Assembly: GCF_000276665.1 (NCBI RefSeq)
Contig: NW_004955433.1
Span: forward strand, 20,412,026 to 20,476,025
Direction: 5' to 3'
Length of the DNA stretch: 64,000 nucleotides
Origin: Chinchilla lanigera
Taxonomy: Eukaryota; Chordata; Mammalia; Rodentia; Chinchillidae
Every line of letters begins with the position of its first letter. Position 1 is the first letter of the stretch. The translations under genes were made by a program, and so were the position numbers. Positions 24,727-36,630 of the stretch are shown in pieces. Below the pieces are notes generated by a model. The model was not told the origin of the DNA, ran no database searches, and saw nothing but the letters and a program-made list of their open reading frames with translations.

Positions 24727-25525
24727 ACTTCATCCTTCTCTTTCTTTCCCATGATGTATTTCCAGTGGTTCTCAAACCATGGTGAGCTGCAGAATGCACC
24801 TAGAAAGTCTCAGCACTCAGATGTGCAAATTCTTTATCTTCCAATTTTTAGGTTTAGGCCAAGCATATGAATATTTAACAAAGAGATTCTCTGTTTGCAA
24901 ACACAAATCTCAGCACTAATGCCTCAGATTTTTTTTTAAAAAAGACCTTTGTTTTTCTGAAAGAGAATATGACCTTTCATTAACTTTCTCTGTCTCTCTG
25001 GAGCCTGTCATGTCAAAGATAGGTTCTTAAGTAAGATACAAACAGTATTGCTTATGATAAAAACTGTCCCCTATTATTATACTGTTCCTGAACTGGGATT
25101 TTTATGTATACAAGATAAAAATTTGATAGGAGGCTACAATTATAAAATGCCTTGCAGAGTAGTCTCTGGTAACTGGGATATCCTGTATGGGGACCCTGGA
25201 AGCCTTCCTTTAGAGTGGTTGACAGATCCTGGCTCTTGTTGGAAAAGAAGATTTGAAACCATACAGGAACAGACATCTGCAGGAAAGAAGTTTCCCTCCA
25301 CTGGCTGAACTTTCACCTGATCAAAGTAAGGGAAACCGGCAAAATAGTTCCTGGTTAAATATATGAAAAGTAACACAGGCTTCTGTAAAGACGTGTCTTG
25401 TACACTATGCTTCTGGGACTAAGTTTTTCTGTGGAGCTGGAATCAGGCACAGCCTGCTATAGTCTTATAAATTATAATACTGACAATAAGAAGAAGAGCC
25501 CCTGGTGGGTATCGGTTCTGACATT
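24727..25525. other. Unassigned sequence
   Basis: Contains an open frame of 86 codons (25,048-25,308, plus) without recognisable domain, start context or neighbours. No repeat is assigned. Confidence 0.4.
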
Positions 25526-25529
25526 AATA

Positions 25530-25755
25530 TGTATGGTTTCTGAAACTCTGTGTAATTTCATGCCCTCATATCTTTGCTCACACTGTGTTTTCCTCTTAGA
25601 AGCAATTCTCTGTTCCTATCTACCTGATAAACAAAACTCAAACTTTAAGGCTCATTATGAATACTCCTTTAACTCTTTAGTTTTTCCTCAAGGGAGAATA
25701 ATGGGTTGCCTTTCATGCTTTTGCAGCATGATGTCCACATTCTTATTTTAGCTTC
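25530..25755 (+). mobile_element. L2/CR1-like LINE 3' relic
   Basis: The succession TGCCCTCATATCTTTGCTC, ACACTGTGTTTTCCTCTTAG, a CTATCTACCTGATAAACAAA segment and ACTTTAAGGCTCATTATG mirrors the conserved 3' part of L2/L3 (CR1-clade) LINEs, where a 'TTTGCTCA..TGTTCC..CTTCAAGGCTCA' phrase is typical. A 117-codon open frame across this relic (25,398-25,751) is not a gene. Assignment is by eye and approximate. Confidence 0.4.
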
Positions 25756-27586
25756 TAACTCCCGTCACAGGTGTCTTTGAAGTGTCTATCTCTTCTCTTG
25801 AGGGTGCAGTGTGATTTTGCATTTCTCAGAGGCAGCATCTTGCACAGTTCATGAAACAGAAGTGACCAGTTGCTTCTCAGCTTCTGCTAAGTCACTAAAA
25901 TGATACTGGGTGCTTTAAGATTAAGTCCAAATTACACTAAAAGATTTAAGCAACAGCTCCTTCCTTAAGACGTTATTTTCCTAAAATCCCATATGTCTGA
26001 AGCCTGGCACTCAGTCTTTAATGATTCATATTACTTTCAATTATTGTTATGTTTGATATCACTATGGCTAGAGTTAAAGAAATTATCCTGTGCCTAAGTT
26101 TTCCCCTCAGTATGTCACACCCTTGAGAGAAGGAATCCTACCTTAGTCTTCAGATTGTTTAAGTACCAAAATTTAAAAGTCAAAAAAGGACAAAGTAATA
26201 TTTGTTAAAATATACTAAAAGAAGTTTCAGAATGTAATAATTTACATTGTCATTGGATAGGAATGCATTTATATAAATTTTACAGTGTTCTAATTTTGTT
26301 AATTTAAAAATATGTTTTACTGTGCTCTATAACTATAACTTCCATTTAAGTAGCAACTTTTAATTGACAAACCACTTTTTAATGCATTATACCACCTGAC
26401 TCAAGTATTTGTATCTTATAAATACGGGGCAGGCATTAAAAAAATGAAAATAGACAATTTAGAGACATTCTGTACAGAACTTGGACAAGACATGAATTCT
26501 CTCATGCAGTGTGATATGAATTTATAAAAAATGTTTAATCTTGTTATTTTTAAGACTGTAATTTCTGTTAGTTATTTTCTCAATTTTGAAAGTAAACACA
26601 GAAAAAGACATTTTAGTCTAGTTGTAGGTGTTAGGATAGGTTAGCTAAATTCATCTTTTGGAATACAATCCTTGAAGTCCCACGTTAATGGTATGGCCCT
26701 CTAGCAATGGGCGTCTTTGAAAGGTTATGAGGATCAGATGAAGTTATGAAGGTGAGTTTCCCTTTATAGTATTAGTATCATTAAAAAGTGATAGACACTT
26801 GAACTAGCAAACTTGATCAGTTGTACCATGTGACAACCTCCACCATCCTTCAACTTTGAATGGAAGTGCAGTAATCTGCACCTAGTACTCACTTCACTTA
26901 CAGAATTATTTTTGCTTAAAAAATTGTGATATCATGTCTAAAAAATCAATGTATGAACAGTTAGTAGCCTAGGTCATAGGTACTGCTTCTATTTGCTAAG
27001 CCCAAATCATTGCAAACATGCAAATATCCCTTCACTTTAATCTCAGATTCTAGAATGAGAAAAAAAAAATCTAGAACACAACTACTGAATGTGATGAACT
27101 TTTGCAGATATATAGGTAATGAGCAAGTGTGATGTATATTTTCCTCACTCTCTGCCCTTGAATAATCTGCACTGTGGAAAGGCGAGGCAGATAGCATGAC
27201 AGATAGAAGGACAGACAGATAAACAGACTTACTGATATCAATATAAGGAAAATCCTAGAGATATTTAATTTCGTTAGTGTATAGCAGTCAATTTTGTCAC
27301 ATAATCATCACCACATTCTCTCTCATTCAGCACCCCCAACATACACATGGCCCCATTTTGCTTGCTTCATCTACATTACTGGCATTACTGCCTATGTTCC
27401 TGTCTCTTCAGAGGATGTGCCATTGTTTCTGGTCAACTTCTTTGCTTATTCACTGATAAATTTGAATAAATGCTATATTGCATCACTATTTTAGCTGTTT
27501 AACAAATAAGACAGAAGAGTTAAGAGGGACATTATTTTAATATGTTTCAGCCACCATGTTGAGACAGCTGTGTTCCTTACAGTAAG
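25756..27586. other. Unassigned AT-rich sequence
   Basis: No gene or identifiable transposon. A stretch at 27,290-27,490 has a vaguely LINE-like composition but no diagnostic motif. Confidence 0.45.
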
Positions 27587-27724
27587 CTATACAGTTATAA
27601 TTTTTTGTTTTGTTTTGTTTTTTTGTTTTTCTCCGGTACCGGGAACCAAACTCACGACCTTGCGCTTGCCAGGCAGGCGCTTTTGCCGCTGAGCTAAATC
27701 CCCAGCCCCTATACAGTTATAATT
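27587..27724 (-). mobile_element. ID SINE with perfect 16-bp target-site duplication
   Basis: Reversed ID body (TTTTTCTCCGGTACCGGG through AGCTAAATCCCCAGCCCC) lies between identical CTATACAGTTATAATT repeats at 27,587-27,602 and 27,709-27,724. The tail is an unusually long T/G-interrupted A-tail complement (TTTTGTTTTG units). It is a young insertion. Confidence 0.96.
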
Positions 27725-28964
27725 GATCAATACAAACTGTAACTACTTCAACTCATCATTTTTTTGCAGGACACACTAAAAATTTATTTATTGTCATTTT
27801 ACATCTTTCCGCATGTGTTTTAATTTTTAGAAATCTTCGGGAACCACTCAAATATATGGAAGTTAAACTCTCCTGGTTCCCTTCAGGAGGAGAAGCACAC
27901 AGTATAAACATTGGACTAATCAATTAGGGTTTAGGGTTCTCATTTTAATTTATATAGCTAGTTGTTTCAGATCTGAGTGAATCTGAAGATTAAGGCTTGA
28001 TTAAATGTGTTTAAAATGTATAATATGTTCCTCCAGCTCTTTAGTGTTTTATTAAATGTGTTTTACAAAATGATACAGGAGTACTGTTAATGAGTGTATT
28101 ATCTGTTGCTTGCATTAATTACAGCCATTCGCTTTTTCATTTTGACTTCAAAGTACTTAGTATCAATGCTAATTAATTAGAACGACCATTGCAATTCTTC
28201 CTGACAGAAAACTGGAAAGGAGATTTATTCTCAGTTTTACCTCATAGAAGCCAAGTCAACATTCTTATACCATAGTGTATGTTTATGTGTAATAAATTAA
28301 TCATACTGTAAAAGTTTGAGGTGAGTTTCAAAATAAAGCATATAGACAAAATAAAAATAAATGTTTCAAAAAAAGAACTATTAATAGTAAAATAACTCTC
28401 AAAGTTACTTTATTCATGAAAGATCTCTATTTTTCTCTATTTTTCAAGACCAATTTTAGAGGAAATTTTGCAAAATGTCTACATATTGGATGCAAAGTAG
28501 TAGCTAACTACGTCCCGTATGTGAACATTTTACTACTGGAAGATTTCAGTAAAACCAGTGCTTACCTTTTGTAATGTGGACAAAATTTTGATATGTTTGG
28601 TTTGTGTTGTTGTTTCAATTGTTGTGACTCTGGGTTTGAGCTTGGACAAATATTTGCAAATGTAAACATTAGATAAAAACATTGTACACCTAACATTTCT
28701 ATAGCTGCTGAAAAATTATACTCTGATAAAACTGGGGCACTTGTAAAGTTACTTCAGAATTTACATAACAAACAGTTATAAAACACTGGTATGCAATAAT
28801 TTCTGGTATTTTTTCCCAAAAGGAATAGAGCAACTGCAATTTGGTAAAGCCAAGGTCTTAGCTTGGAATTGTTTCAAAACGAAGACCCTGTTACACATGT
28901 ACTTAGGATCTGGATTGGATTTAGAATTCCTCCATAAACATTCATTTTGTATCTCAAAACCTTG
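27725..28964. other. Unique sequence with a homeodomain-site-rich block
   Basis: No transposon assigned. The block 28,105-28,215 contains GCATTAATTACAGCC and GCTAATTAATTAGAAC and has the texture of developmental enhancers. This remains a hypothesis. Confidence 0.35.
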
Positions 28965-29035
28965 GGTTCTTATCCCAGCTTTGTCTTACTAGTTGCATAA
29001 TTCTAGATAGTTAGATTGTCTTCATTTTATTGTTA
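28965..29035 (+). mobile_element. MIR fragment, sense
   Basis: CTTGGGTTCTTATCCCAGC, TTACTAGTTGCATAATTC and TAGATTGTCTTCATTTTATTG follow the MIR head-to-core order. Short and diverged. Confidence 0.45.
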
Positions 29036-31800
29036 CTTTCAAAACAGTACCAACAAACATCTTTATTGAGTAGGATTTTTGAGATGGTCCATGAGATATC
29101 CTTTAGAACATCTTACATGTTGGTATCAGTTAGTAATTGCTCCTTACACATCAGGAACTACCATCCCTTGTTATGTAAAGTATAAAACAGCACAGAAAGT
29201 TTCTGGCTGCAAGAAAATACTCTCCTTATGTTTTTAACAGTTCTAAGAGCAGGGATATGAAATGAATACTTTTCCTCAAGAACACTATTGAGGAGTCAGA
29301 TCATATTGAAACATGCATTATTGATTAAGATAATATTGTCTTCAGTTTCTGTATTTGATGCCAAGAGAAATCCCAATATGCTTTTATCCCAGGACCTTGC
29401 CTGAATCTCAGTTTTCAAAATATGTTGATCTTTAAACCAGCTGTAAAGACCCAGAATGATTCCAGTTTTTATGTTTAAATTAATTGAAAGACATAGTGAA
29501 ATATGATAGTATCAATTTATATGTTTGCCTACCTATCCCTAATTTAAAGGAAGATCAACAATTTGATATCTAAGAGATTATTAGCTTTTTATAATAAATT
29601 CAAAAGATAAATATGTTGTGTATTCAGTATAAAAAATTGCCTGTGTGCAAAAAAATTTTCTCGTTCTTCTTGATCTATTCTGCCATATTTGTCACACAGA
29701 CAAAATAAAGGTGAATTTAATATTTATATTGGGAAGCTTAAACACAAATGTTAAGAGACATGCCCAAGAAACTGCAGGAAACATTGGAAAGGAATGAAAA
29801 ATTGGATGGAATTTCATTCCATTGGATGGAATGAAAAATATTTACCCTGTGCTTCTACATTCTTTTTACTAATATGTACTAGAACTTTGGAACACATTGA
29901 GTCCTACTTAGGAGCACTCATGCATATCAAAGTACAGAATGTCAGCATCTCCTTAACATATGAGTTGTCAACATGGCTCTCCATTTCTAGAAGAATAGTT
30001 GAATAAATTATTCTCAGCAGAGTGCACCAGCTCTTTGTTGTTGCTTTCTTTTTATTGCATTTCAGTATGTCCAGGAAAGAATTCTCTACATTATCATAGA
30101 GATATCTTGCTACATGTATTACCTCAGGTGATGTACTGAATGATAAGTTATTTGCAATGGGAGTGAGTAAGAAGCCAGTTGTAGTAGGTAGGAGGTGATA
30201 TTGCCAATGAATGCAACAGCACAGTCTAAATATTAAGGGAGAGAACTAAGTCCTGAAACAAATTTGTATGGTTTCAAGGGCATTACTTCTTTGTTTCTGG
30301 TGTTCCAAAACTGCACACTGCAGTGTCTTGCTGGAGCCTGGTTTTCATCAATTACTAAAGATGCTCTTCAACTTATGAATTGAAAAATATATTTTAAAAG
30401 ATGAAAATATCATTAAGCCAAAAATGCACTTATTTTAACTAACTTAGCAACAGTGTACTTTAGTACACAGTGTCTTAGCCTTGGGGTGATGGCAACTGCT
30501 GAGAATTTTGAGATCACGCATATATTACTAACCCAGGAAAAGATTAAAATTCAAAATTGGAAGTATAGATTCTCCTGAATGTAGACCACTTTTGTGTTAC
30601 TGTGAAGCCCAAAATTTGTAATAAAGGAAAATGGCTTATCTGGGTATCTCTAGGATCATAAGCTCAGTCTACTCCATGCTCAAATAAGCCCAGAAGAGGT
30701 ATGTAGATAAAAGGGTTAAGTCTCCCTCAGAATTATTTTTACTGTCAGATTCCATGACTTCAGATCTGATTTCTAAATATTCTTGTTGATTCTTATAGTC
30801 ACAGTCAATAGTCATTTAAAATTTCTTTTTCCTTGTATGCATACTGTTCTGTGACCATTTTTTTTTTTGTACCTAATTTGCTGGCAAATTAAAGCCAGAA
30901 ATATAAAGAAGTTCATCCTCTAGTAATGGCATTAATTGATGTCTGGGAGTCAGGTAATGTTATCTAATAAGAGTGAATCAAGTGATCAGTGGAAAATGCT
31001 GATTTTCAAATACATTTTGTCTAGCCATTTGAGCAGCCCTGAAAATTGGCATAATTGCACAGTCTGAGCCTCTAAGATATGGTAATTTTTGATTCAGATA
31101 TTTTATTTCACAGAAGAGGGAATGAAAATGCAAGGTTTGATGTGAATGCCTTCAATACCTATTGGCTGTAATAAAATATACTTTTTGAACAAACATGAAA
31201 GAAATGTAAATTATTAAATTACCTCAAGTGATTCTGAACAAGTAGAACCACCCTAACATCTACTGCAAATAAACCTTCTTTTTAAGGAAAAAAAGCCCCT
31301 TATAATCAAAGAGCTATGAATATTCAGAACAAAGAAGGAAGTAGAAAATGTATGATGCTTTACAATGAGAAAAATGAAATATGATTTTTAATTCATTGAG
31401 TTACATTCTATCTATTCCAGATTCCATAGTTTGACACATTCTCTTAATTCAGAGGTATGAGTAAAGCAAATTTCAGAAGTACACTTTACTAAACTATGAC
31501 AAAACAATCTTCATTTAAGTACTAAGAGTTAAAAATTAAATTGTGTGTGTCATGTATGCACATAGGTGAACCGCACAATTTGTACATAGCATGTAAAAAT
31601 AAGCATAATGAGAGACACACAGCAAGCCAAATTGTGACTCTATAAATTAAATGAAAACAAGTCATCTTTTTCAATAAAAATGTCATTGCTCTCTGCCTAC
31701 TATGTTCCAGTATTCCACACTATTAAACAGTGCTGTAGAGCTCACTATGCTAGGGTCTCTGTCCAGAGAAATATAATAGTGAAATAGAATTTATTATCTT
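29036..31800. other. Long unique AT-rich stretch
   Basis: 2.7 kb with no recognised gene or transposon. It contains a GGAAT-rich palindromic patch at 29,791-29,832 and a block at 30,880-31,160 that could be conserved non-coding DNA. Open frames are all under 75 codons. Confidence 0.4.
29791..29832. repeat. GGAATG/CATTCC palindromic cluster with 20-bp direct repeat
   Basis: GGAATGAAA at 29,791-29,799 pairs with TTTCATTCC at 29,812-29,820, and ATTGGATGGA occurs at 29,801 and again at 29,821. The core GGAATG/CATTCC is the MCAT word bound by TEAD factors; binding is not shown. Confidence 0.7.
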
Positions 31801-31804
31801 TATC

Positions 31805-32138
31805 ATTTTCCCATCCCTGCAACAAAATACCTGACACTCACAAATTAAAGAACAGGTTTATTTTGGCTCAAAGTTTCAAAAATATTACCCTGTAGTAGCC
31901 AAGGTCACAAACAGAAACACCACAGTGTGAGGGCCTGCCTAGAGGCCATCTGCCCTCCCTGTGATAGCCAGGAAACGAGAGAAAATAGAGAAATAAGCTC
32001 TTCCAGATCACACCCCAGTGACCCGCTGTAACCAGATCCCACCTCTGAACAGTAGGTGAGGTAGAGCACCCCCATGATCCAATCGCCTTCCAAGCACATG
32101 AAAATTTGAGGGTACATTTCAGCTCTAAACCATTGCAA
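31805..32138 (-). mobile_element. MaLR LTR, antisense
   Basis: Plus strand shows the reversed LTR 3' end (AACAAAATACCTGACACTC, CAGGTTTATTTTGGCTCA, where TTTATT is the complement of the AATAAA signal). The body follows with GAGGGCCTGCC and TGATCCAATCGCCTTCC, ending in CAGCTCTAAACCATT, the complement of the LTR start. It is about 335 bp and lacks an adjacent internal region. A 95-codon frame on the minus strand inside it is not a gene. Confidence 0.78.
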
Positions 32139-32520
32139 ATGTAAAAGGTTAAGCCAAGGTGTTATAAAAATAATGAGGTACATTTGCCTCACTTAGAGTG
32201 TTGCATACTGTTACTCTAAATTTCCGATCATCTTCCATTGCACCATTTTCTAACGTGTCTTTCACAGCCCCACAGTGCCATTCTTTTGCTCTGATTTGAA
32301 AAGCTTATTGAATAACCTTCCCACTCCTTCTGGAAAAGCACACTTGTTTATGGGATTCTTTTAAACTAGGTAGACATTTCTGATAAATCACAAACACAGT
32401 GCAATATCTGAGACAAGTAACTTCTCCACTTGCTTTTCAATATTGGAAAATGGTTTTATGTGAGGTATTTAATATATTAATATATGAACCAAGCCCTAAT
32501 TTTTTTCCTTACAGACACAG

Positions 32521-32654
32521 CAATGTCCATATGGGTTTTTTGGGGTTTTGTTTGTTTTTTTCCAGTACCAGGAATTGAACTCAAGACCTTGTGTTTGCCA
32601 GGCAGGCGCTGTGCTGCTGAGCTAAATCCACAGCCCCTAACAATGTCCATATGG
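32521..32654 (-). mobile_element. ID SINE with 14-bp target-site duplication
   Basis: Reversed ID body between CAATGTCCATATGG at 32,521-32,534 and 32,641-32,654. The body carries several substitutions from the local consensus (CCAGTACCAGGAATTGAAC, TGTGCTGCTGAGC), so it is older than the copies at 10.5 and 27.6 kb although the duplication is exact. Confidence 0.95.
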
Positions 32655-34200
32655 TGACATAAAAAAGAAGCAAACTTTTTTACAACTCTATAAATTTTTC
32701 ATGAAAAATAGACCAAAAATTCTTTTAAAATATCTTTGGGAATGAATAAAGTTTTTCTCATGTTTTCTGCTCATAGTTAAAAGGGGAGTTTATCTATATC
32801 TATAATATCTGTATCTGTTTCTATATATATGTATGTACATACAACTACATTTAAAATATATATATGAGAAACTGCATTTTAGAACACTAACAAAATCTTT
32901 CTTAGATTGTCAAAATAAGGCAATCTTTACTCACCACTACATCAGTAAGTATAAGTTGTAAGAACTCTATGGTAGTAAAGATACTGCCCCAAACAGGAAA
33001 ATTACAGTTGAAAAAAATTGTCATTATTACCAAGGACAAGATTTCTGTCTATGGACTCCAAACCCAGCTACGTCTCAGCTTGCTTGCCAGTTATATGATA
33101 CTATTTACTATATGCCAATTGTATGCTACTATTTATTAATAGGATCCTAAATCTAACATTAATAAGAAAAGCTATATTTCCAGCTTCTGTTTAATTTATA
33201 TTAAACATCTACTGTGCATTTAAGTAGAAATGGCTACCTAAAAATTATTTCTTCATAAACCAGGACCTTTTTTGCCTCCTTTTTAACTCTATTGGGAGGA
33301 AGTGATAAATTTTAACAGGATAATTTCATTTTCCTACATGTTTTCTATATCAAATATATAAGGAAATCTATAAAACATACTGTTGGCTCTGGAAGTGAAT
33401 GATGGGATGACAAAAATTAAACTATCTCAAGAATTCTGTAAGTAAATATGAGAGGATGAAATAAAGCATGGCAATGAAGGAAGGTATACATGGGCAAACC
33501 ATGAAGCAACACATTCCATAGCACTTAGTGTGAAAAGAGAGATCAAGTTATCGTATTACTTTATGCTGTATAATTGAGATTTACACTTAAAATATAAAGA
33601 AATATGTATGTTTATAATAGTAAACTAACTTTGCTGGATTGTTTTTCTGATATTTTTTCTTCAAATTTTATTTTTTGAAGACCCCAAATTATTGATAATT
33701 TTTTGAACCAGATACTCACCAATTATACTAGAAATCCAGCATATTGGTTTATGTTATGAATTTGAAACTGAATTTGTTTCCTTAATACTATTAGCAAAAG
33801 TCTCCCGCAAGGAAATGCTTAATATTCAAACGTGGCATATTCAAGTAAGCATTTGCACCTCACTAAGACAAAAGTATGTGCACAAACTTAGCCTGTTAAT
33901 ATTTAATATTTTGCATATTTTATATTTTCTTTTTCGTATAAAATTTGGTAAGTCACTCTCATTCTTTTGTACACTTAAGCAAAATAAGTATCGATGACTC
34001 TTTTGAAAGATGCTTTACAGATGGACAGAACAGCTATTTTTGCATTAAATAGACCAAATGCTGCACTACATTTGCACAGCAATGAGCATTTATGCAAATC
34101 TGAAGAGTAGGCAGGTGCTAGAGCAAATTTCTTAATGCCATTTGCTCTGAAAATTATATAAAGCTTCTTAATCTACGCTTGTTATAGTTGCTAAAGGAGT
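32655..34200. other. Unique AT-rich stretch with TA-rich low complexity
   Basis: Includes TA-rich sequence at 32,795-32,870. At 33,990-34,150 lies a block with an octamer ATGCAAAT (34,092-34,099) and several TGCAAAT/TTTGCAT-like words. No gene recognised. Confidence 0.4.
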
Positions 34201-34429
34201 TTTGTTTCATATTTTTAAACAATAACACCTGCTCTCGACAGAAAAGTAAGTACCCATACAGCAGGAAGTGGGCTGCTTTTGGTGGGAAGAGGAATTCCAA
34301 ATCTTGTCTCCAATAAGTAATGAGACAATGAAATAAAATATATTTTGCAAATGCTGGGGTGGTGGTGGAGGCAGAAGTAGGAGGTGGGAAGGGAGAGACT
34401 TTCACTGACAGATGCAGGCAAATGGCAGC

Positions 34430-34685
34430 ACGGCAGCCCAGCCAATGAGATGGCAGACGTCCCCGGGACTCCATCTGGGGCTTGTTTCTTTGGCCCGTGA
34501 AGCCTGGCAGAGTCTTTCTTCTCTTAGGCCTAGATTTTCTTTTCCTTTCCCCAGTGCTCTGAGAAGGTAACCATTTTGTATCAAAGTATCTGACTCACTA
34601 TCATGAGCTACTCCTGCCACTCCTTTTGTGTTTGATAAATTTACTTCGTAACTCTCAACGCATGGCCGTACAAACAACAGCGGTT
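34430..34685 (-). promoter_or_regulatory. CpG-richer patch with promoter-like motifs (LTR or enhancer?)
   Basis: In a CpG-poor window this 250-bp patch holds about eight CpGs plus a CCAAT box (CCAAT at 34,442-34,446), a GACGTC half-CRE/CRE core (34,457-34,462) and a TGACTCA AP-1 word (34,591-34,597). Read on the minus strand it begins TGTTGTTTGTACGGCC, which could be an LTR start, but I cannot confirm an LTR end or a TATA box. Open frames of 76-106 codons on the minus strand overlap in different frames and show no domain. Alternatives are an unrecognised LTR or a regulatory element. Confidence 0.3.
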
Positions 34686-34894
34686 ACTTAAGGTCAGTAT
34701 TCCCTGTTTCTTTCACCAAAGCTGACTTCTCCCTGGCAATGTAGTTTAGGTACCTCCTTTCCAGGGGAAGCAGTTTCTTGTTTCCTTCTTTTCTCATGTT
34801 TTCTTCTGTTTTGTCTGACCTGTTCTTGGGAGTGGAGTGCTAGTAGTTAGCCCATGCATTCATCATTCTTTACAGGGGTCTTATCATGCTGTAA

Positions 34895-34991
34895 AAACAC
34901 AATGGGGGACTGGGGATATAGCTCAGTGGCTCAGCGCCTGCCTGGCAAGTGCAAGGTCTTGAGTTCCATTCCCGGTACTGGAAAAAGAAAC

Positions 34992-35023
<32 letters not shown>

Positions 35024-35032
35024 AACCAAGAT
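34895..35032 (+). mobile_element. ID SINE with long (CAAAA)n tail
   Basis: Body starts near 34,904 (GGGGACTGGGGATATAGCTC) and runs through GTTCCATTCCCGGTACTGG into an AACAAAACAAAAC tail ending near 35,025. Flanks AAACACAATGGG and AAACCAAGATGGG form an imperfect duplication, which suggests moderate age. Confidence 0.9.
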
Positions 35033-35445
35033 GGGACTGGATATGAAGAAACATTTTTCATCCTATTTGTGTCATTAACTTTCTTTATTCATTCAATGAT
35101 TTAATATATTTTACTGATTTTCCCAAATATAACTTTATTATGACTATGACAGCCACGGCCCCATTCACATGTAAGTTTGGTCAGCTGTTCTTACTGTGTG
35201 TAGTGACAGCTTATTATTTTTAACAGCTCCACATACATCTCCCAGGAGACTCTATTCAAGGCAATGAATAAAAGCTTCTTAGAGGGACACAACTTAAGTC
35301 GTCTTTGGCAAAGAATTAAGCAAGGAAGAAACACTTGTTCTGACACCACTTAGTGTCAGAAATACTAAGATGGACAGATGCTACTTTCTCCTTTTATACA
35401 ACTCAAAATGTTCTTCAGATATACATGCATCATGATAATAGGATA
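35033..35445. other. Unassigned sequence
   Basis: No repeat or gene recognised. It abuts the MaLR-related region that follows. Confidence 0.4.
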
Positions 35446-35449
35446 ACTT

Positions 35450-36240
35450 TGTTATATCAAATAATGGGGTAGGCACTTAAATGATGACGTTGTATAGGAA
35501 CTTCATCACTTACTGATTGTATGGTCTGGATGGCTGAACTTGGAGAAACACTTTCCTAGTCATGAGCAGAACGCCTTGTGGCACTCTGCTCAAAGCAGTC
35601 TCTGGGATGCTTATCCATTTATACAACTGAGTCTATGAACTGGGCCAGTTCTTGAAATGTCTTCAGATCATTTTTGTTAATGTGCTGATGCAAAGTACTT
35701 GGCTTCTTTTCAAAGCTAATCTCTTTAGCAATGTAGTTCTCCTTTGGTCAGACGTTACAGGTGCTTCCTTTCTGGCAAGACAGTAAACACTTTTATAACT
35801 TGGGTCTGACTTCTGTCTCTGATTCTCACTATAGTTCTTGACCAAAGTAGCTGGCAGTATCCATACCACAACCTTGACATTTCCTCCACCAAATCAGTGA
35901 GTGCACTGCCCTTAACCCAAGTATCCCACAAGTCCCAGCACACGGTCAAAATGAAGAGACATTGTCTGCTACAGTGTAACACACATGACCTCTAGTACAA
36001 CTTCTCCTGGGGTCCTTGTCCCCAACTGGAACCTTCTAAGTTTTGCCTCTATTTTCTGCATTTCTATTGCCTCTCTGTTCTTCTGAGCTCCAAATACAAT
36101 CTTTGACTGATCTTTGGTTTTATCATTCTCAGCTCTCTCTAGCTGGGGCTCCAACCCTTCCCAACTCTTCCTGCAAACCATTCCTAAAGGCTTCTTAATC
36201 ACGAGGTCAAGTGTATTCACAACAATGACCCCATTTCACT
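35450..36240 (-). mobile_element. Probable MaLR internal remnant, antisense
   Basis: This block lies directly downstream, on the minus strand, of two antisense MaLR LTRs and has the purine-rich composition of MaLR internal DNA. Minus-strand frames of 83, 75 and 68 codons (35,969-36,220; 35,755-35,982; 35,663-35,869) overlap in shifting phases. They show no intact retroviral domain that I recognise, as expected for a decayed non-coding interior. The placement is the main evidence; a 3' LTR on the low-coordinate side was not found. I leave the frames unreconstructed. Confidence 0.5.
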
Positions 36241-36244
36241 GGTA

Positions 36245-36630
36245 TTAAGATCTGCATAAATCACATTTGGCACTAGAACAAAATAACCAACAAGCACAGT
36301 TTAAAAGGACAGGTTGGTTTTGGTTAATGGCTTTGAGAGGATTCACTATAGAATGGTCAGTTGGTTCCAAGTCAGAATGGTGCGGTGCAAGGGCATGGCA
36401 TAAAGGTGTGCTCATGCTGCAGTGGTCAGGAAGCAGAAGCAGAAGGGAGAAATGAGAGACAAGAGTGTACCCCTTCAGCTCACTTCACCAGTGACAAACT
36501 GCCAACCGGACAACACTTCCTAACAGTGCATTTAGGTGCTGAACTCTTCAGTGGATGAGTCCACCGAGAAGTATAAAGCCCCCACAATCAAATCACATTC
36601 CAAACAGCTTTTGAGTGTGTCTAAGCTACA
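36245..36630 (-). mobile_element. MaLR LTR A, antisense, abutting LTR B
   Basis: Reversed LTR with an AGAACAAAATAACC start of its 3' end, a GACAGGTTGGTTTTGG segment where other copies have GGTTTATTTTGG, a GAAGCAGAAGCAGAAGGGAG body, AAAGCCCCCACAATCAAATC and a GTCTAAGCTACA terminus (complement of the LTR start). The polyadenylation signal word is mutated. The element meets LTR B with no internal DNA between them. Confidence 0.65.

Noticed and set aside
25398..25751. 117-codon open frame, plus strand
   Set aside because: Overlaps an L2/CR1-like relic in part, has no domain, no promoter and no partner exons.
34154..34677. Overlapping minus-strand frames of 76-106 codons
   Set aside because: They overlap in different phases within a slightly GC-richer patch; fewer stops are expected there by composition alone.
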